Origin: CAISCU01 sp051861545
GTDB lineage: Bacteria; Bacteroidota; Bacteroidia; UKL13-3
Direction of reading: 5' to 3'
Assembly: GCA_051861545.1 (NCBI GenBank)
Contig: JBIMKP010000005.1
Location: forward strand, 62,001 to 126,000
Length of the DNA: 64,000 nucleotides
In this document: positions 24,727-34,506 of the stretch, piece after piece
Position numbering within the stretch: the first letter of the stretch is position 1
Layout: each line of letters begins with the position of its first letter
Translations under genes and position numbers: made by a program
The notes under the pieces: model-generated
The model's input: only the letters and a program-made list of their open reading frames with translations
What the model was told of the DNA's origin: nothing
Database searches by the model: none

Positions 24727-27678
24727 TTAGTAATCTTCACAATGGTAAACTTCATCTTGTTCAGTTACATGAGCAACCGCTTTTTCGCCTTTGTTTTTGG
24801 CCTGAATCATCAATTGAATAATTCTGTTTCTTTCTTTTTTGATGTATTCTCTAAGTTCTTTGTCTTTTTCTATAGAGAAGTAACAAATACCATCAACAAA
24901 AGTCATTTCAGGTTTGGCATAAATACTCAATGGATTATCATTCCAAAGCACCAAATCAGCATCTTTACCAGCTTTAATGGAACCCGTGAATTTATCGAGA
25001 TGTAGCATTTCTGCAGGGTTTAATGTCACCATTTTCCATGCAGCTTCTTCGCTCAATTTGCCATACTTCACCATTTTAGCAGCTTCCTGATTCAATCTTC
25101 TTCCCATTTCAGCATCATCGCTATTGATGGCAGTTGTGACGCCCATGTCGTGAAGTATAGCACCATTGTATGGAATGGCTTCAACCACTTCATATTTATA
25201 AGCCCACCAATCTGCGAATGTACTTGCACTTACTCCATGAGCCTTCATTTTGTCTGCCACTTTGTAACCTTCTAAAATATGTGTGAATGTATTCACTTTA
25301 AATCCAAAACTATCTGCAACATGCATCAACATATTGATTTCACTTTGAACATAACTGTGGCAACTAATGAAACGTTTTTTGTTTAGTATCTCAAGCAAAG
25401 TTTCGAGTTCTAAGTCCTTTCTAGTTAACAGCGGATTTAGTTTCATTTTCTTTTCGTATTCTCTGGCTCTTGTAAATGCATCAACATAAACTTGTTCAAC
25501 TCCCATTCGGGTTTGAGGGTAACGATTGCTGGCACTTCCCCAACTACTTTGTTTTACGTTTTCACCCAAAGCAAATTTGATGAAACCATCAGCACCAGCA
25601 ATTTTTAATTCTTCTGGCGATTTTCCCCATCTTAGTTTAATCAAGGCACTCTGACCACCAACAGGATTACAGCTACCATGTAAAAGCTGAGCACCAATTA
25701 CTCCGCCTGCTAATTGACGGTATATATTTAAATCTTCTGAATTTAAAACATCACCAATTCTAACTTCTGCAGTAATGGCTTGGGTACATTCATTCACTCC
25801 TCTGTAAATGGCAAGATGCGAGTGTTCATCAATAATTCCATTGGTTAAATGTTTACCTTTTGCATCAATTATTTTTGCAGATGGCGAGCTGAGATTTTTT
25901 CCAACAGCAACAATTTTGCCTGCTTTAATCCAAACATCTGCTTCTCCTAAAACACCTTCTTTTTCATTGGTCCAAACACTTGCATTTTTAAAGATGATTT
26001 CGTCTTCAGCAGCTATTTTACTGCTTCCATAATCAGTAAACGGATAGATAATTTCTGCTAAATTTGGTTTAACTATACTGTCTTTTTCTTCTTTAATTGA
26101 TTGTGTTTGAGTTCTGTTTAAGGTGATTGTACTTTTTGAACCATCAGCATAAAAAACAAAACCATTAGCATTTAATGTTTGATTGATTTCAGTGAAGAAT
26201 ATTTTCGCTCTGGTTACAGAATCTTTTTTCGACTTGTCTTTCCAACTTAAAGTATACATATCCAATGAAAAATCTGCATCTATTTTTATGGTGTCTTTAC
26301 CCATCATTTTCCATTCCTGTTTTCCTTTATTTTCAAGAATGTTTAATTGAGAAAAGTGTTTATCTCCGGAAATTGTCCAGTTTCCATTGATGTCTTTTTC
26401 ATTGTTTTTAAATAAAACCTCTTGGTTCCCAAAACTCCAGATTTCTTCTATTTTACCATTCTCGGTGAAAATATCTTTGTCGGCAATACTGAAATGAGCT
26501 GGCATTCCTGCAGCCAATTTTCCGCATACATTTGAAGCACCTATTAATCTCGCTGGAGTTTGTGTTAATGCTCTTAATGCTTCATTAGGTTTTAATCCAT
26601 ACTGAATGGCTTTCCTAAGATTTTTCAAAAATTCACTTGAGCTTTCACAACCTTTCATAGTGATACAAAATGTCATTCCTTCTTTTTGCAGAAACGACAA
26701 ATTCGCAGGAGCAAGTTCCCAGTGTTTTAAATCTCCTAATCCTACCAATTCTGCATCAAAAGGGTCTTCTACTTCATAAGGTTTTGGGAAGTTGATTGGA
26801 ATAATTAATGGTCTTCCTGTAGCTTTAATATCTTTAATTCTTTGGTATTCATCACCAGCACCTTTTATAATCCAATTATTTTGGTTGAATTCTTTGGCAA
26901 TTTTTGATGCTCTTAGTATTGCAAGTTTATTTTCAGCTTCAAAAACCAATGGTAAAGAAAGGTTTTTACGAAATGCTTCCATACTTAAATCAACTTCTTT
27001 GTTTTGTTTCGAATACCACATTACATCAAGAAAACTTTGTCTAATTAAAGCAATGCATCCCATCATAGAACCCGGGTAATCCTGACTTGAGCTACCTTTA
27101 TTAAAACTCCAAGCTTGTGCAGATTGTGGTTTGATAATTAATTCCTGTGCATTTCCGCTTCCTGTTGAAACCAAACTTGCGCTGCCACGACAAATACCAT
27201 CTTGTATTGAACTAAGGCTAATACCAAAGCCAGCAGATTTGTAGTTTTTAGCTGATTTTTCATCAGGCATAAAATAATCAACAGCATTTAATTCTGCCCT
27301 GATAGCTTCATTCCAATTATAAGCACCAGCTTTGTTTGAGTTAAATTGTTGGCCTCTATGATTCTCTTTTTTAGGGTCCCACTTTATTCCATAGTTTGAG
27401 TATACATCAACAAAGGCAGGGTATATTGTTTTTCCTTTGGCATTTATTTCTTTGAAATTTTTTGGTATAGATAAATTCTTCCCTACTGCTTTTATGACGC
27501 CATTTTCTATAACTAGAGAAGCGTCCTCAATTTTGTTATCAGCATCAAGCCAAATGGTGGCATGACTAATAACAAAAGCATTAGGTCTTTGGTCGGCTGG
27601 ACCATTTTGAGGGAAGGTAGATTGAGCAAAACTTGTTTTTACAAACAATAAAATCAGGATTAAATGAATACTGCGCAT
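24727..27678 (-). CDS. Large secreted tandem amidohydrolase
   Basis: The ATG at 27678 is preferred to a TTG two codons earlier, giving 983 residues. A signal peptide is followed by an N-terminal amidohydrolase-like half (about 20-430) in which HxH is replaced (YPAFVDVYSNYG), then a linker with lipoprotein-like beta strands, then a C-terminal half (about 560-960) with the metal motif GIIDEHSHLAIYRG, a CHSY histidine and the aspartate of INSDDAEMGRR. Only the second half looks catalytic. It probably hydrolyses a peptide or cyclic amide in the periplasm. First gene of a three-gene operon. Confidence 0.87.
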   Translation of the reverse strand: MRSIHLILILLFVKTSFAQSTFPQNGPADQRPNAFVISHATIWLDADNKIEDASLVIENGVIKAVGKNLSIPKNFKEINAKGKTIYPAFVDVYSNYGIKWDPKKENHRGQQFNSNKAGAYNWNEAIRAELNAVDYFMPDEKSAKNYKSAGFGISLSSIQDGICRGSASLVSTGSGNAQELIIKPQSAQAWSFNKGSSSQDYPGSMMGCIALIRQSFLDVMWYSKQNKEVDLSMEAFRKNLSLPLVFEAENKLAILRASKIAKEFNQNNWIIKGAGDEYQRIKDIKATGRPLIIPINFPKPYEVEDPFDAELVGLGDLKHWELAPANLSFLQKEGMTFCITMKGCESSSEFLKNLRKAIQYGLKPNEALRALTQTPARLIGASNVCGKLAAGMPAHFSIADKDIFTENGKIEEIWSFGNQEVLFKNNEKDINGNWTISGDKHFSQLNILENKGKQEWKMMGKDTIKIDADFSLDMYTLSWKDKSKKDSVTRAKIFFTEINQTLNANGFVFYADGSKSTITLNRTQTQSIKEEKDSIVKPNLAEIIYPFTDYGSSKIAAEDEIIFKNASVWTNEKEGVLGEADVWIKAGKIVAVGKNLSSPSAKIIDAKGKHLTNGIIDEHSHLAIYRGVNECTQAITAEVRIGDVLNSEDLNIYRQLAGGVIGAQLLHGSCNPVGGQSALIKLRWGKSPEELKIAGADGFIKFALGENVKQSSWGSASNRYPQTRMGVEQVYVDAFTRAREYEKKMKLNPLLTRKDLELETLLEILNKKRFISCHSYVQSEINMLMHVADSFGFKVNTFTHILEGYKVADKMKAHGVSASTFADWWAYKYEVVEAIPYNGAILHDMGVTTAINSDDAEMGRRLNQEAAKMVKYGKLSEEAAWKMVTLNPAEMLHLDKFTGSIKAGKDADLVLWNDNPLSIYAKPEMTFVDGICYFSIEKDKELREYIKKERNRIIQLMIQAKNKGEKAVAHVTEQDEVYHCEDY

Positions 27679-27726
27679 ATTCAAATTAAACCAAAAGATT
27701 GAAATACACCAATAAGTGTCAAACTT

Positions 27727-29181
27727 CTACTTTTGAGTTTTTAATTCAAAAATCACATAATCGGGGTTTTCGTAGCTAATTCCTTTGATATTGTTGGCAT
27801 AATTTTCTAATGGAAGAACAATTTTCTCACGGTCGCTTTCATTAAACCAAATAAGTGTATTTGCTTGATGGGAGCGCTTTTCAAACTCAACTACGCTTTC
27901 CTCCATAAACTGTGCATGTTGAGCTCTAATGCCAGTTTTTAGCCATATAAAATCTGGGTGATTCGAAATGATTTTTGTATTAGGACTTATTTGTTTTTGC
28001 AGTTCATTTATTGCTATGTTTTGCCAATTTTTTGATGAGTAAACACCAGTACCCTTAAAATGAAAAATGACAGATTTTCCAATAACGCCTCCTAATTGGA
28101 ATAAACCTAAAGCAAGAATAAAAATGCTGATACTTCTAACTAACCATTTTCTATAAACATGTTCGAGCAGCCAAACTTGAAAAAGTAGCAACCAAAAGAT
28201 GGTCATTGGTAGCCATACGATGCTTAAAAAACGAGGAATTTGGTTGATGGGTAAATTCTTTTGAAAGAATAAAAGTAGGATATAACTAGAAATGATGTAG
28301 AATAAAATTTGAAGTAGCTGAATCATTTTTGACTGCACCTGTTTTCTGAAAATTTCGTATGCAGCAATCATCCAAGCTACAACAGCAAGAATTGCAATAA
28401 TCATTTTTAATGGTGATTGTAAACCCACTTTTGTTAGCTCATTTATATTTTCACCAATTGCAAGTAGGCTAAATTTTTCGCTTAATTGGTGTTCTCCAAA
28501 ACCACTACCAGATATGATGTAATTTCTAATTAGCCAAATTGTTATGGGTAAAAAGGCAATAATTAAAAACTCTATTTTTTGTTTGTTTGAATGTTGTTTA
28601 TGTTGATATAAAAGGAAAAGAATAGCGGGAACAAATAGAAATCCAGCAAACCTTAAGAGTAATAAAATTGCAAATAAAATCGCTGTTTTTCTAATTTCAT
28701 CTTTTCCTTGTAACATATCATAAAAGTGAATGATAAAAAGTAGAAAAGTAAATATGAATGCCATTTCTGAAAGCAATGAAACTGCATTAAGCGTAAACAC
28801 CCAAAATGGAAAGAATAGGGCCGGAATACCTAATGGAAACCAAACGGGTTTTGAAAATCTTTGAAACAACATGACAGCTGTAGTTGTTGCTCCTAGCAGG
28901 AATATACCATTAAGAATGACAGCGTAGTAAATAGGGTTTATTCCAAATAAATAAGCAGGCAAAAGTAAAATAGGGTAGAGGGGAGCTGTATTTAAAAACG
29001 GGAAATCATCAAACTGATTAAAACCATTTCCCTGAGATAAACTTTGTGCCACTGAAAGATAATTTGCTGAATCGCAACTAAGGGTTAAGCCAAATCCCGA
29101 AATGGCATTAATATAAGCAGCCAGCAGAAGTAAGGTGCAAAGTATCCATTCAATACCTATTACATAGCCAATTTTACTCAT
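27727..29181 (-). CDS. GT-C type membrane glycosyltransferase (ArnT/PMT-like)
   Basis: The 484-residue protein has about 11 hydrophobic helices and a C-terminal soluble domain of about 110 residues. CDSANYLSVAQSLSQGNGF near residue 36 has the acidic loop of GT-C enzymes that use polyprenyl-phosphate sugars, and LLLRFAGFLFVPAI near 174 resembles the following conserved Arg segment. The acceptor is unknown; protein, lipid or glycan are all possible. It is an inner-membrane protein, transcribed towards the amidohydrolase operon, with 48 nt between the genes. Confidence 0.72.
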   Translation of the reverse strand: MSKIGYVIGIEWILCTLLLLAAYINAISGFGLTLSCDSANYLSVAQSLSQGNGFNQFDDFPFLNTAPLYPILLLPAYLFGINPIYYAVILNGIFLLGATTTAVMLFQRFSKPVWFPLGIPALFFPFWVFTLNAVSLLSEMAFIFTFLLFIIHFYDMLQGKDEIRKTAILFAILLLLRFAGFLFVPAILFLLYQHKQHSNKQKIEFLIIAFLPITIWLIRNYIISGSGFGEHQLSEKFSLLAIGENINELTKVGLQSPLKMIIAILAVVAWMIAAYEIFRKQVQSKMIQLLQILFYIISSYILLLFFQKNLPINQIPRFLSIVWLPMTIFWLLLFQVWLLEHVYRKWLVRSISIFILALGLFQLGGVIGKSVIFHFKGTGVYSSKNWQNIAINELQKQISPNTKIISNHPDFIWLKTGIRAQHAQFMEESVVEFEKRSHQANTLIWFNESDREKIVLPLENYANNIKGISYENPDYVIFELKTQK

Positions 29182-29227
29182 GGTTCGAAGGTACTATTTT
29201 AAAAAACTAAAAAAAGTTTCAGAAATA

Positions 29228-29258
29228 ATTGAAAGTTTGAAAACTACTATTATCTTTG
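29228..29258 (+). promoter_or_regulatory. Promoter of the GbsR-family gene, predicting a leaderless mRNA
   Basis: ATTG (-33), 19 nt, TATCTTTG (-7). The -7 box ends 4 nt before the GTG start codon, so the transcript should begin at or within a few bases of the start codon. Confidence 0.6.
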
Positions 29259-29262
29259 TGTC

Positions 29263-29766
29263 GTGGAATTAACAGAAGCAAAAAATAAATTTATTCGAGC
29301 ATGGGGAACTTTGGGTTCGGAGTGGGGAATAAATAGAACCATGGCGCAGATTCATGCCTTGTTGTTAATTTCTCCCGAGGCACTTTCGGCAGAAGATATC
29401 ATGGAACAATTGAGTATTTCAAGAGGCAATACAAACATGAACCTGAGAAGTCTCATGGATTGGGGTATAGTTTACAAAGAATTGGTGCAGGGAGAAAGAA
29501 GAGAATTTTTTGTAGCTGAAAAGGATATTTTAAAAGTAGCTCGACAAATCACCAAAGAAAGAAGGAAGCGTGAATTGGAGCCGGTTTTGAAATTGTTTAC
29601 AGAGATGAATGAGCTTGAAGGCGGCACTAAATCTGAAATGGATGAATTCAAAAAAGTAACCGGAGATATTAAAGACTTAACCTTAAGGGTGGATGATTTA
29701 CTTGAGAAATTTTCTAAATCAGACGAGAACTGGTTTTACAAAATCCTTGTTCAAATGATGAAGTAA
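29263..29766 (+). CDS. GbsR/MarR family transcriptional regulator (GTG start)
   Basis: The 167-residue protein has a winged helix (about residues 20-90: SEWGINRTMAQIHALLLI, LSAEDIMEQLSISRGNTNMNLRSL) followed by a helical tail. The arrangement WGTLGSEWGINRTMAQIHALL is typical of the GbsR family, whose founding member controls glycine betaine synthesis. It starts with GTG. Two paralogous membrane-protein genes follow on the same strand at 54 nt, so they are the probable targets. Confidence 0.87.
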   Translation: MELTEAKNKFIRAWGTLGSEWGINRTMAQIHALLLISPEALSAEDIMEQLSISRGNTNMNLRSLMDWGIVYKELVQGERREFFVAEKDILKVARQITKERRKRELEPVLKLFTEMNELEGGTKSEMDEFKKVTGDIKDLTLRVDDLLEKFSKSDENWFYKILVQMMK

Positions 29767-29819
29767 TATTTTTTTGACAATAAGTTTCAATAAATTCTGA
29801 AAGTATAATAATTACAGAT

Positions 29820-30182
29820 ATGAATTATAATGTTATTGCTTATTTGATTTACCTGCCGATTTCATTTTATATAAGTGTAATTCTGGGCAAGGTTTTTTAT
29901 AGAAATGGCAGGTATTTTATACTTGAAGCATTCTCGGGTGACGAAACAATTACGAATGCAATTAATCATTTTTTGCTGGTTGGTTATTATTTACTGAATT
30001 TAGGTTATGACGCTTACAGTTTAAGTTTCTGGCCGAATATAATGAGTACGAAGGATCTAATAAATGAATTGAGTTTGCACTTGGGTTCATTGGTTTTAGG
30101 ACTTGGTTTGATTCATTATTTCAATATCTATAGCATCATATACTTTTCAAAAGAAATCAAATCCTTATACACAAAGGTTTAA
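29820..30182 (+). CDS. Small integral membrane protein, paralogue of the next gene
   Basis: The 120-residue protein has three or four hydrophobic helices. It shares the layout of the following gene: an NVIAYLIYLP start, a charged loop before a TNAINHFLLVGYYLLNLGY helix, and an NELS-x-LG segment. No family is recognised. It lies between a GbsR regulator and its own paralogue, so regulation by that protein is likely. Confidence 0.75.
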   Translation: MNYNVIAYLIYLPISFYISVILGKVFYRNGRYFILEAFSGDETITNAINHFLLVGYYLLNLGYDAYSLSFWPNIMSTKDLINELSLHLGSLVLGLGLIHYFNIYSIIYFSKEIKSLYTKV

Positions 30183-30193
30183 TTATATAACAA

Positions 30194-30577
30194 ATGGAAA
30201 ATTTAATGTTAAACGTTATCGCGTATGCAGTTTACTTACCGATAGCAATGGGTCTTACTTGGTATGTAGCAAAAGTTTTGTTTAAAAATGCAAAAGTGTT
30301 TATGCTAGATATTTTTCACGGTAGAGAAGACATTTCCAATGCAACCAATCATTTATTTCAAGTAGGATTTTACTTACTTAATATTGGTTATGCATTATTA
30401 ATTATGCGTATTTCTTATGACTTAGCCGATTCACGAAACTTGATGGAAGAACTCAGTAGCAAGTTAGGAGGCTTCTCAATTTATCTGGGTATAACATTGT
30501 TCTTCAATTTGTTTTTATTCTTTAGAGGTAAAAAGAAAGCGAAAGAAAGTCAATCTGCTTACGCTGTAAACTCATAA
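30194..30577 (+). CDS. Small integral membrane protein, paralogue of the preceding gene
   Basis: The 127-residue protein has the same motifs as its neighbour (NVIAYAVYLP, SNATNHLFQVGFYLLNIGY, EELSSKLGG) and a basic C-terminal tail. The two genes are 11 nt apart and clearly arose by tandem duplication. They may form a heteromeric membrane complex. Function unknown. A strong terminator follows. Confidence 0.75.
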   Translation: MENLMLNVIAYAVYLPIAMGLTWYVAKVLFKNAKVFMLDIFHGREDISNATNHLFQVGFYLLNIGYALLIMRISYDLADSRNLMEELSSKLGGFSIYLGITLFFNLFLFFRGKKKAKESQSAYAVNS

Positions 30578-30583
30578 TCGCAC

Positions 30584-30625
30584 AAAAAAGCGGTACTTGT
30601 TAAAAAGACAAGTACCGCTTTTTTT
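30584..30625. terminator. Bidirectional terminator after the membrane-protein pair
   Basis: AAAAAAGCGGTACTTGT pairs with ACAAGTACCGCTTTTTT (17 bp, 7-nt loop), with T-runs in both directions. It separates the GbsR unit from the convergent lipoprotein gene. Confidence 0.92.
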
Positions 30626-30640
30626 ATTGATTACACTTTA

Positions 30641-32218
30641 TTATCTACAACCTGGAGTTGTTGCTGGTAGACTCATTGTTTCAATATAATTTGTTCTGTC
30701 GATTGTTCTAGTATATTCATACCAACGACCAGAATAATAAGTTCCGAAAACATAAGTTTGACCAATTGTAAATTGATCTGTTAACATTTTACCATTGTTT
30801 AAATAACCAAGATAGTTAAATCCTCCTGTTCCCACTTTTTTATAATATACATAAATTGAAGGTCTAAGAATTCTGCCATTTCCCTCACAATTTCCTGCAA
30901 TATCAATATTAACGATTTGAGGAACTGGTAAATTCAAAGTAAGATTTAGGTTTGAGCCGCAAAGGTTAAATAATGGAGTTTCTGCAATTAATGTTCCTTT
31001 GTTGAAATAACTTGTACCTGAGTAAACTTTAAGTTTACATCTCATACCATTTGGTGCCCTATATAAACCAAAAACACTTCCGTTTGCTACATTATCATAC
31101 AAGTACCTGTAAATTGAGCCATTTGAATTTACTAATTCCATGTATCTGTACGTAGTTGTATTTACATTTGAAATAAACCTTACTGTTGATCCATAAGTAC
31201 ATGAATTCCAAAAGTAATCTAAATTCCACCAGCTTAAATGTGGAACAGTCATAGTTGCTTCTAGTTTATTAGTACTTGGATTTTTTGATATAACTGCATT
31301 TCCTTCAAATTTCCATTGTCCTGTTTTTGTATCTAAACTCCAAACGGGAATAGTATCTCCTTCTTGAACCTTTTGACCAGTATTTGGATTAATGGTTTCG
31401 GCATTGATTTCTGTTTTTACAGATATTGGGTTTGAGAATGACTTTACTTTCTGACCACCACTACTCATTTCTACAGAAATAAAACCTGCAGTTTCAAAAG
31501 TAATAGGGTCTAGTTGTTGTCCGTTTGGACCAATTACATTTGATGCATCAAATCCGCCAGGAAAAGATAAAAGTGATTCAGGGTTTCTATTATCAAAATG
31601 AACCATTTCAATAGAAACATTTCCTGTTACAGGTTTTCCTTCTTCATCTAACATTTTTGTACCAGCTGGAATGCTGATTTCGGCAGCTTCTTGTTTGCCA
31701 TTTTCAGCAGGAACAACAATCTTAATGTTGCTTGTAGTACCATTAGTAGCATCAACAGTTACGGTTTCTGTTTTAGAAGCAACACCAACTGGTGGAGCAT
31801 CAAACTTTACCATAGGAATATCCATTGCACGGTTTCCTTCAGCATTAATTTCAACAGGATATACTGCTTTTAAATATCCAGGTGATTCAATTAAAATTGT
31901 GAAACGTATTGGATTCTCAACGCTAGGTTTTAAACCAGGTTCAAGTAACATTGAAAATATTCCATTTTCTGCAGTAAAGTTTCTTGTTCCATCTGAATTA
32001 TAAATGAATTTTTTTCCTGGACCAACAATTTGAATTGATAATTGCTGAACTGCAACATCTGGATTTTTGGCATCGATAACACGAACACCATAATTGTTGC
32101 TAGAAATATCTGTATTTAATGTAATTTTTAAATCTTCAATAGGATTGTTACATGAAATATTTGAGAATGTGATGAAGCTTATTAAACCTAAGCTAAGGAC
32201 TTTATATAGTAATTTCAT
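30641..32218 (-). CDS. Cell-envelope lipoprotein of unknown function
   Basis: The 525-residue protein has a lipoprotein signal with a lipobox ending ISC near residue 23 (SNISCNNP). The mature part contains carboxypeptidase-regulatory-like beta domains, then ISIPAGTKMLDEEGKPVTGNVSIEM near residue 178, and a C-terminal region (about 335-525) rich in Tyr, Asn and Gly with several cysteines. No enzyme motif is recognised. It is the second gene of a pair with a beta-barrel-like protein 7 nt upstream, suggesting a joint role at the outer membrane. Confidence 0.72.
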   Translation of the reverse strand: MKLLYKVLSLGLISFITFSNISCNNPIEDLKITLNTDISSNNYGVRVIDAKNPDVAVQQLSIQIVGPGKKFIYNSDGTRNFTAENGIFSMLLEPGLKPSVENPIRFTILIESPGYLKAVYPVEINAEGNRAMDIPMVKFDAPPVGVASKTETVTVDATNGTTSNIKIVVPAENGKQEAAEISIPAGTKMLDEEGKPVTGNVSIEMVHFDNRNPESLLSFPGGFDASNVIGPNGQQLDPITFETAGFISVEMSSGGQKVKSFSNPISVKTEINAETINPNTGQKVQEGDTIPVWSLDTKTGQWKFEGNAVISKNPSTNKLEATMTVPHLSWWNLDYFWNSCTYGSTVRFISNVNTTTYRYMELVNSNGSIYRYLYDNVANGSVFGLYRAPNGMRCKLKVYSGTSYFNKGTLIAETPLFNLCGSNLNLTLNLPVPQIVNIDIAGNCEGNGRILRPSIYVYYKKVGTGGFNYLGYLNNGKMLTDQFTIGQTYVFGTYYSGRWYEYTRTIDRTNYIETMSLPATTPGCR

Positions 32219-32225
32219 GATTTAA

Positions 32226-32939
32226 TTATTTAGCTAGTTTAAAGGTAATATTGAACATCATTTGTGGCATCCATTCGTAAACAGAAATACCTTTTTGTAA
32301 AACAGGTTCTTGGTCTGAAGTTGGTTCTAATAAACCAGTAGTTACAAAATCTAATTTTGGAGCACCAGTATAATAAGTTCCAATTTCAAAACTAAAACCT
32401 ATTCTGTTTTTAGGTATTGCTCTACCAAAACCAATACCAACATAAGGAGCAAAAGGTTCATGAGTAATGCTTGTATTAATTAACCCAACTTTTTCTGGTG
32501 CAAGAATAATTTCACCTTGTTGAATAGAATCTTTCATTCTGGCAGCTCCGTTTATTTTAGTTAGCATCATTGCACCACCTAAAGTAAATTTAAAAGCATT
32601 TCCAAAAGGATGGAAATCAAACATTAAAAAACCATTTCCTAAATTACCACTGATGTCTGCTACAATTGTACTTCCATCAACTTCTAATTCAAGTCCATTG
32701 TAGGTAATAGGTAAATAAGTGCCACCAAGTCTTAAGCTGATGGTTCTTTTCGCGTTAAGATTTTTTGCTAATTCAGCTCCAAAACCCATGGTTCCAGCTT
32801 TTAAGGAAAAACCTAATTGACCACCTTTATTTTTCTCAAGCAATGGTATATTACTCGAAGTGGCATCCGTTTTAATTTTTTCTTGTGCTAGCCCAAACAA
32901 TGGTAAGCATAAGAATAGAATTTTGAATAATTGTTTCAT
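32226..32939 (-). CDS. Outer-membrane beta-barrel-like protein
   Basis: The 237-residue protein has a signal peptide (MKQLFKILFLCLPLFGLAQ), amphipathic strands of 9-11 residues with glycine turns, and a C-terminal strand ending in MMFNITFKLAK. IGFGRAIPKNRIGFSFEIGTYY near residue 168 is typical of small Bacteroidota outer-membrane porin-like proteins. It precedes the lipoprotein gene on the same transcript. Function unknown. Confidence 0.7.
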   Translation of the reverse strand: MKQLFKILFLCLPLFGLAQEKIKTDATSSNIPLLEKNKGGQLGFSLKAGTMGFGAELAKNLNAKRTISLRLGGTYLPITYNGLELEVDGSTIVADISGNLGNGFLMFDFHPFGNAFKFTLGGAMMLTKINGAARMKDSIQQGEIILAPEKVGLINTSITHEPFAPYVGIGFGRAIPKNRIGFSFEIGTYYTGAPKLDFVTTGLLEPTSDQEPVLQKGISVYEWMPQMMFNITFKLAK

Positions 32940-33221
32940 ACTGACAATTATACATCCAATTATTCAAATATTGACTCAAATCAATGTTTTATTTTTAAAA
33001 ACTTTATGTAAACAGATGTGATAAGTGCTTGACCTTAAAACTATTTCATAGAATAGAAAGGCTATTTTAGTTAAAATTAATAGGAAAATTGCTGGATTAA
33101 GAGCGATAAATATTGCTTATGTATGTTTACTTCAAACAGACAACGACATCAAAATCAGTATGTCTGATTCTTTAACTTTAAATAAAAATAGATAAGATGA
33201 AGTAAGTTGAATTTAGTTTAC

Positions 33222-33914
33222 CTAAACCAAACTTAGTTTTAATAAACTTTCGAAAATTCCTCTGCCGTCTGTATTATATAATTCAGCATCAATAGCTCTT
33301 TCAGGATGTGGCATCATACCAAATACATTTCTGTTTTTGTTACAAATACCGGCAATGTTTTCTAATGAACCATTTGGGTTTGTAGAATCATTTATATTTC
33401 CGTTTTCATCTGAATATCTGAATAAAATCTGATCATTAGCTTTTAATTCTGCCAAAGTAGTTTCATCACAATAATAACGGCCTTCACCATGCGCAATTGG
33501 AATTTTATATCCTTTGCTTAAATCTAATCCTGAAGTAATTAATGAATTATTTGTTTCAGGTTTGATGAATACATTTTTACAGTTGAATTTTTGGTGGTCG
33601 TTGTGTAATAAAGCGCCTGGTAACAAATGACTTTCACATAAAATTTGGAAACCATTACAAACGCCCATTAATAAACCTCCTTTGTTTGCAAATTCTATTA
33701 CATTTTGCATAATAGGAGAAAAACGAGCAATAGCACCACTTCTTAAGTAATCTCCATAACTGAAACCACCCGGTAAAAATATCAAATCGCAGCTTTGTAA
33801 ATCATTGTCTTTGTGCCAAAGTTCTACTGTTTCGCAGCCAAACTGGTTTCTGAATGCATAAATAGCATCTTGGTCACAATTGGAGCCTGGGAAAATTACA
33901 ACGCCTACTTTCAT
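33222..33914 (-). CDS. purQ: Phosphoribosylformylglycinamidine synthase subunit PurQ
   Basis: The 230-residue class I glutamine amidotransferase has FPGSNCDQDA at the start, GGFSYGDYLRSGA near residue 50, the nucleophile in GVCNGFQIL near residue 86, and PHPERAID near 205 with the catalytic His/Glu. It supplies ammonia to PurL in the fourth step of purine synthesis (FGAR to FGAM). A promoter lies just upstream, inside the end of the neighbouring gene, so purQ is transcribed on its own. Confidence 0.96.
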   Translation of the reverse strand: MKVGVVIFPGSNCDQDAIYAFRNQFGCETVELWHKDNDLQSCDLIFLPGGFSYGDYLRSGAIARFSPIMQNVIEFANKGGLLMGVCNGFQILCESHLLPGALLHNDHQKFNCKNVFIKPETNNSLITSGLDLSKGYKIPIAHGEGRYYCDETTLAELKANDQILFRYSDENGNINDSTNPNGSLENIAGICNKNRNVFGMMPHPERAIDAELYNTDGRGIFESLLKLSLV

Positions 33915-33936
33915 AAATTTTGCTGATTTGAGTTCG

Positions 33937-33968
33937 CAAAAGTAGTCGACTATTTGCTTCTAATCAAG
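33937..33968 (-). promoter_or_regulatory. Promoter of purQ
   Basis: On the minus strand CTTG (-33, 33965-33968) is followed after 20 nt by TACTTTTG (-7, 33937-33944). The leader is about 15-20 nt. The -33 element lies within the last codons of the upstream gene. Confidence 0.6.
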
Positions 33969-34424
33969 ATAAAGGAAAAATCCTACAGGTAAACTGCCAA
34001 TTGGATTGCTGTATTTGCTTCCAGTTGAAGGTAAAGTAACGTTTAATTTTATTTCTAAAAATGTAATTGTTGCTTTTGGTTTTTGAGCTGAAATTACTGA
34101 ATTACAAGTGCCTGTAGTAAATGGTGAAGGGTTTGCATACGATTTTCCGTGTTCATCATTACCACCTTCTTTTACCAAAATTGTAAATGAATTCACTAAA
34201 TTTTTCTTCGATTTATCATTTTTATCAGCAATAATTAATTGTGGTTTGCCAATACTAAAAAACGAACGTTTTACTGATGGAACTTTTAGTAAATCTATTT
34301 TTTCGAAACCATTATCTAAGAAGTAAACAAAACGTTTAACTATCTCCATGTTTTGCGGAGTGGTTTGCGAGTTTCCTTGAACGCCTGATAATACAATGGC
34401 TAAGACAATTAAAATGTATCTCAT
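33960..34424 (-). CDS. Small secreted protein of unknown function
   Basis: The ATG at 34424 is chosen because the signal peptide (MRYILIVLAIVLSGVQGNSQ) starts there; the 154-residue protein would otherwise carry a 7-residue leader. The mature part holds a GKSYANPSPFTTGTCNS segment and a single cysteine, and ends SNPIGSLPVGFFLYLD. I do not recognise a family. Confidence 0.6.
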   Translation of the reverse strand: MRYILIVLAIVLSGVQGNSQTTPQNMEIVKRFVYFLDNGFEKIDLLKVPSVKRSFFSIGKPQLIIADKNDKSKKNLVNSFTILVKEGGNDEHGKSYANPSPFTTGTCNSVISAQKPKATITFLEIKLNVTLPSTGSKYSNPIGSLPVGFFLYLD

Positions 34425-34506
34425 ATAAGTTTCTTTGGTTTGCAAATTAAGATTTAAAATCTTTATTCTAACTTAATTCAAATTTCTTGCCAAGACGTAT
34501 TTTGTG

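Noticed and set aside
24742..27079. Several plus-strand ORFs of 74-95 codons opposite the large amidohydrolase
   Set aside because: They are antisense shadows of a gene with strong family motifs and lack signals of their own.
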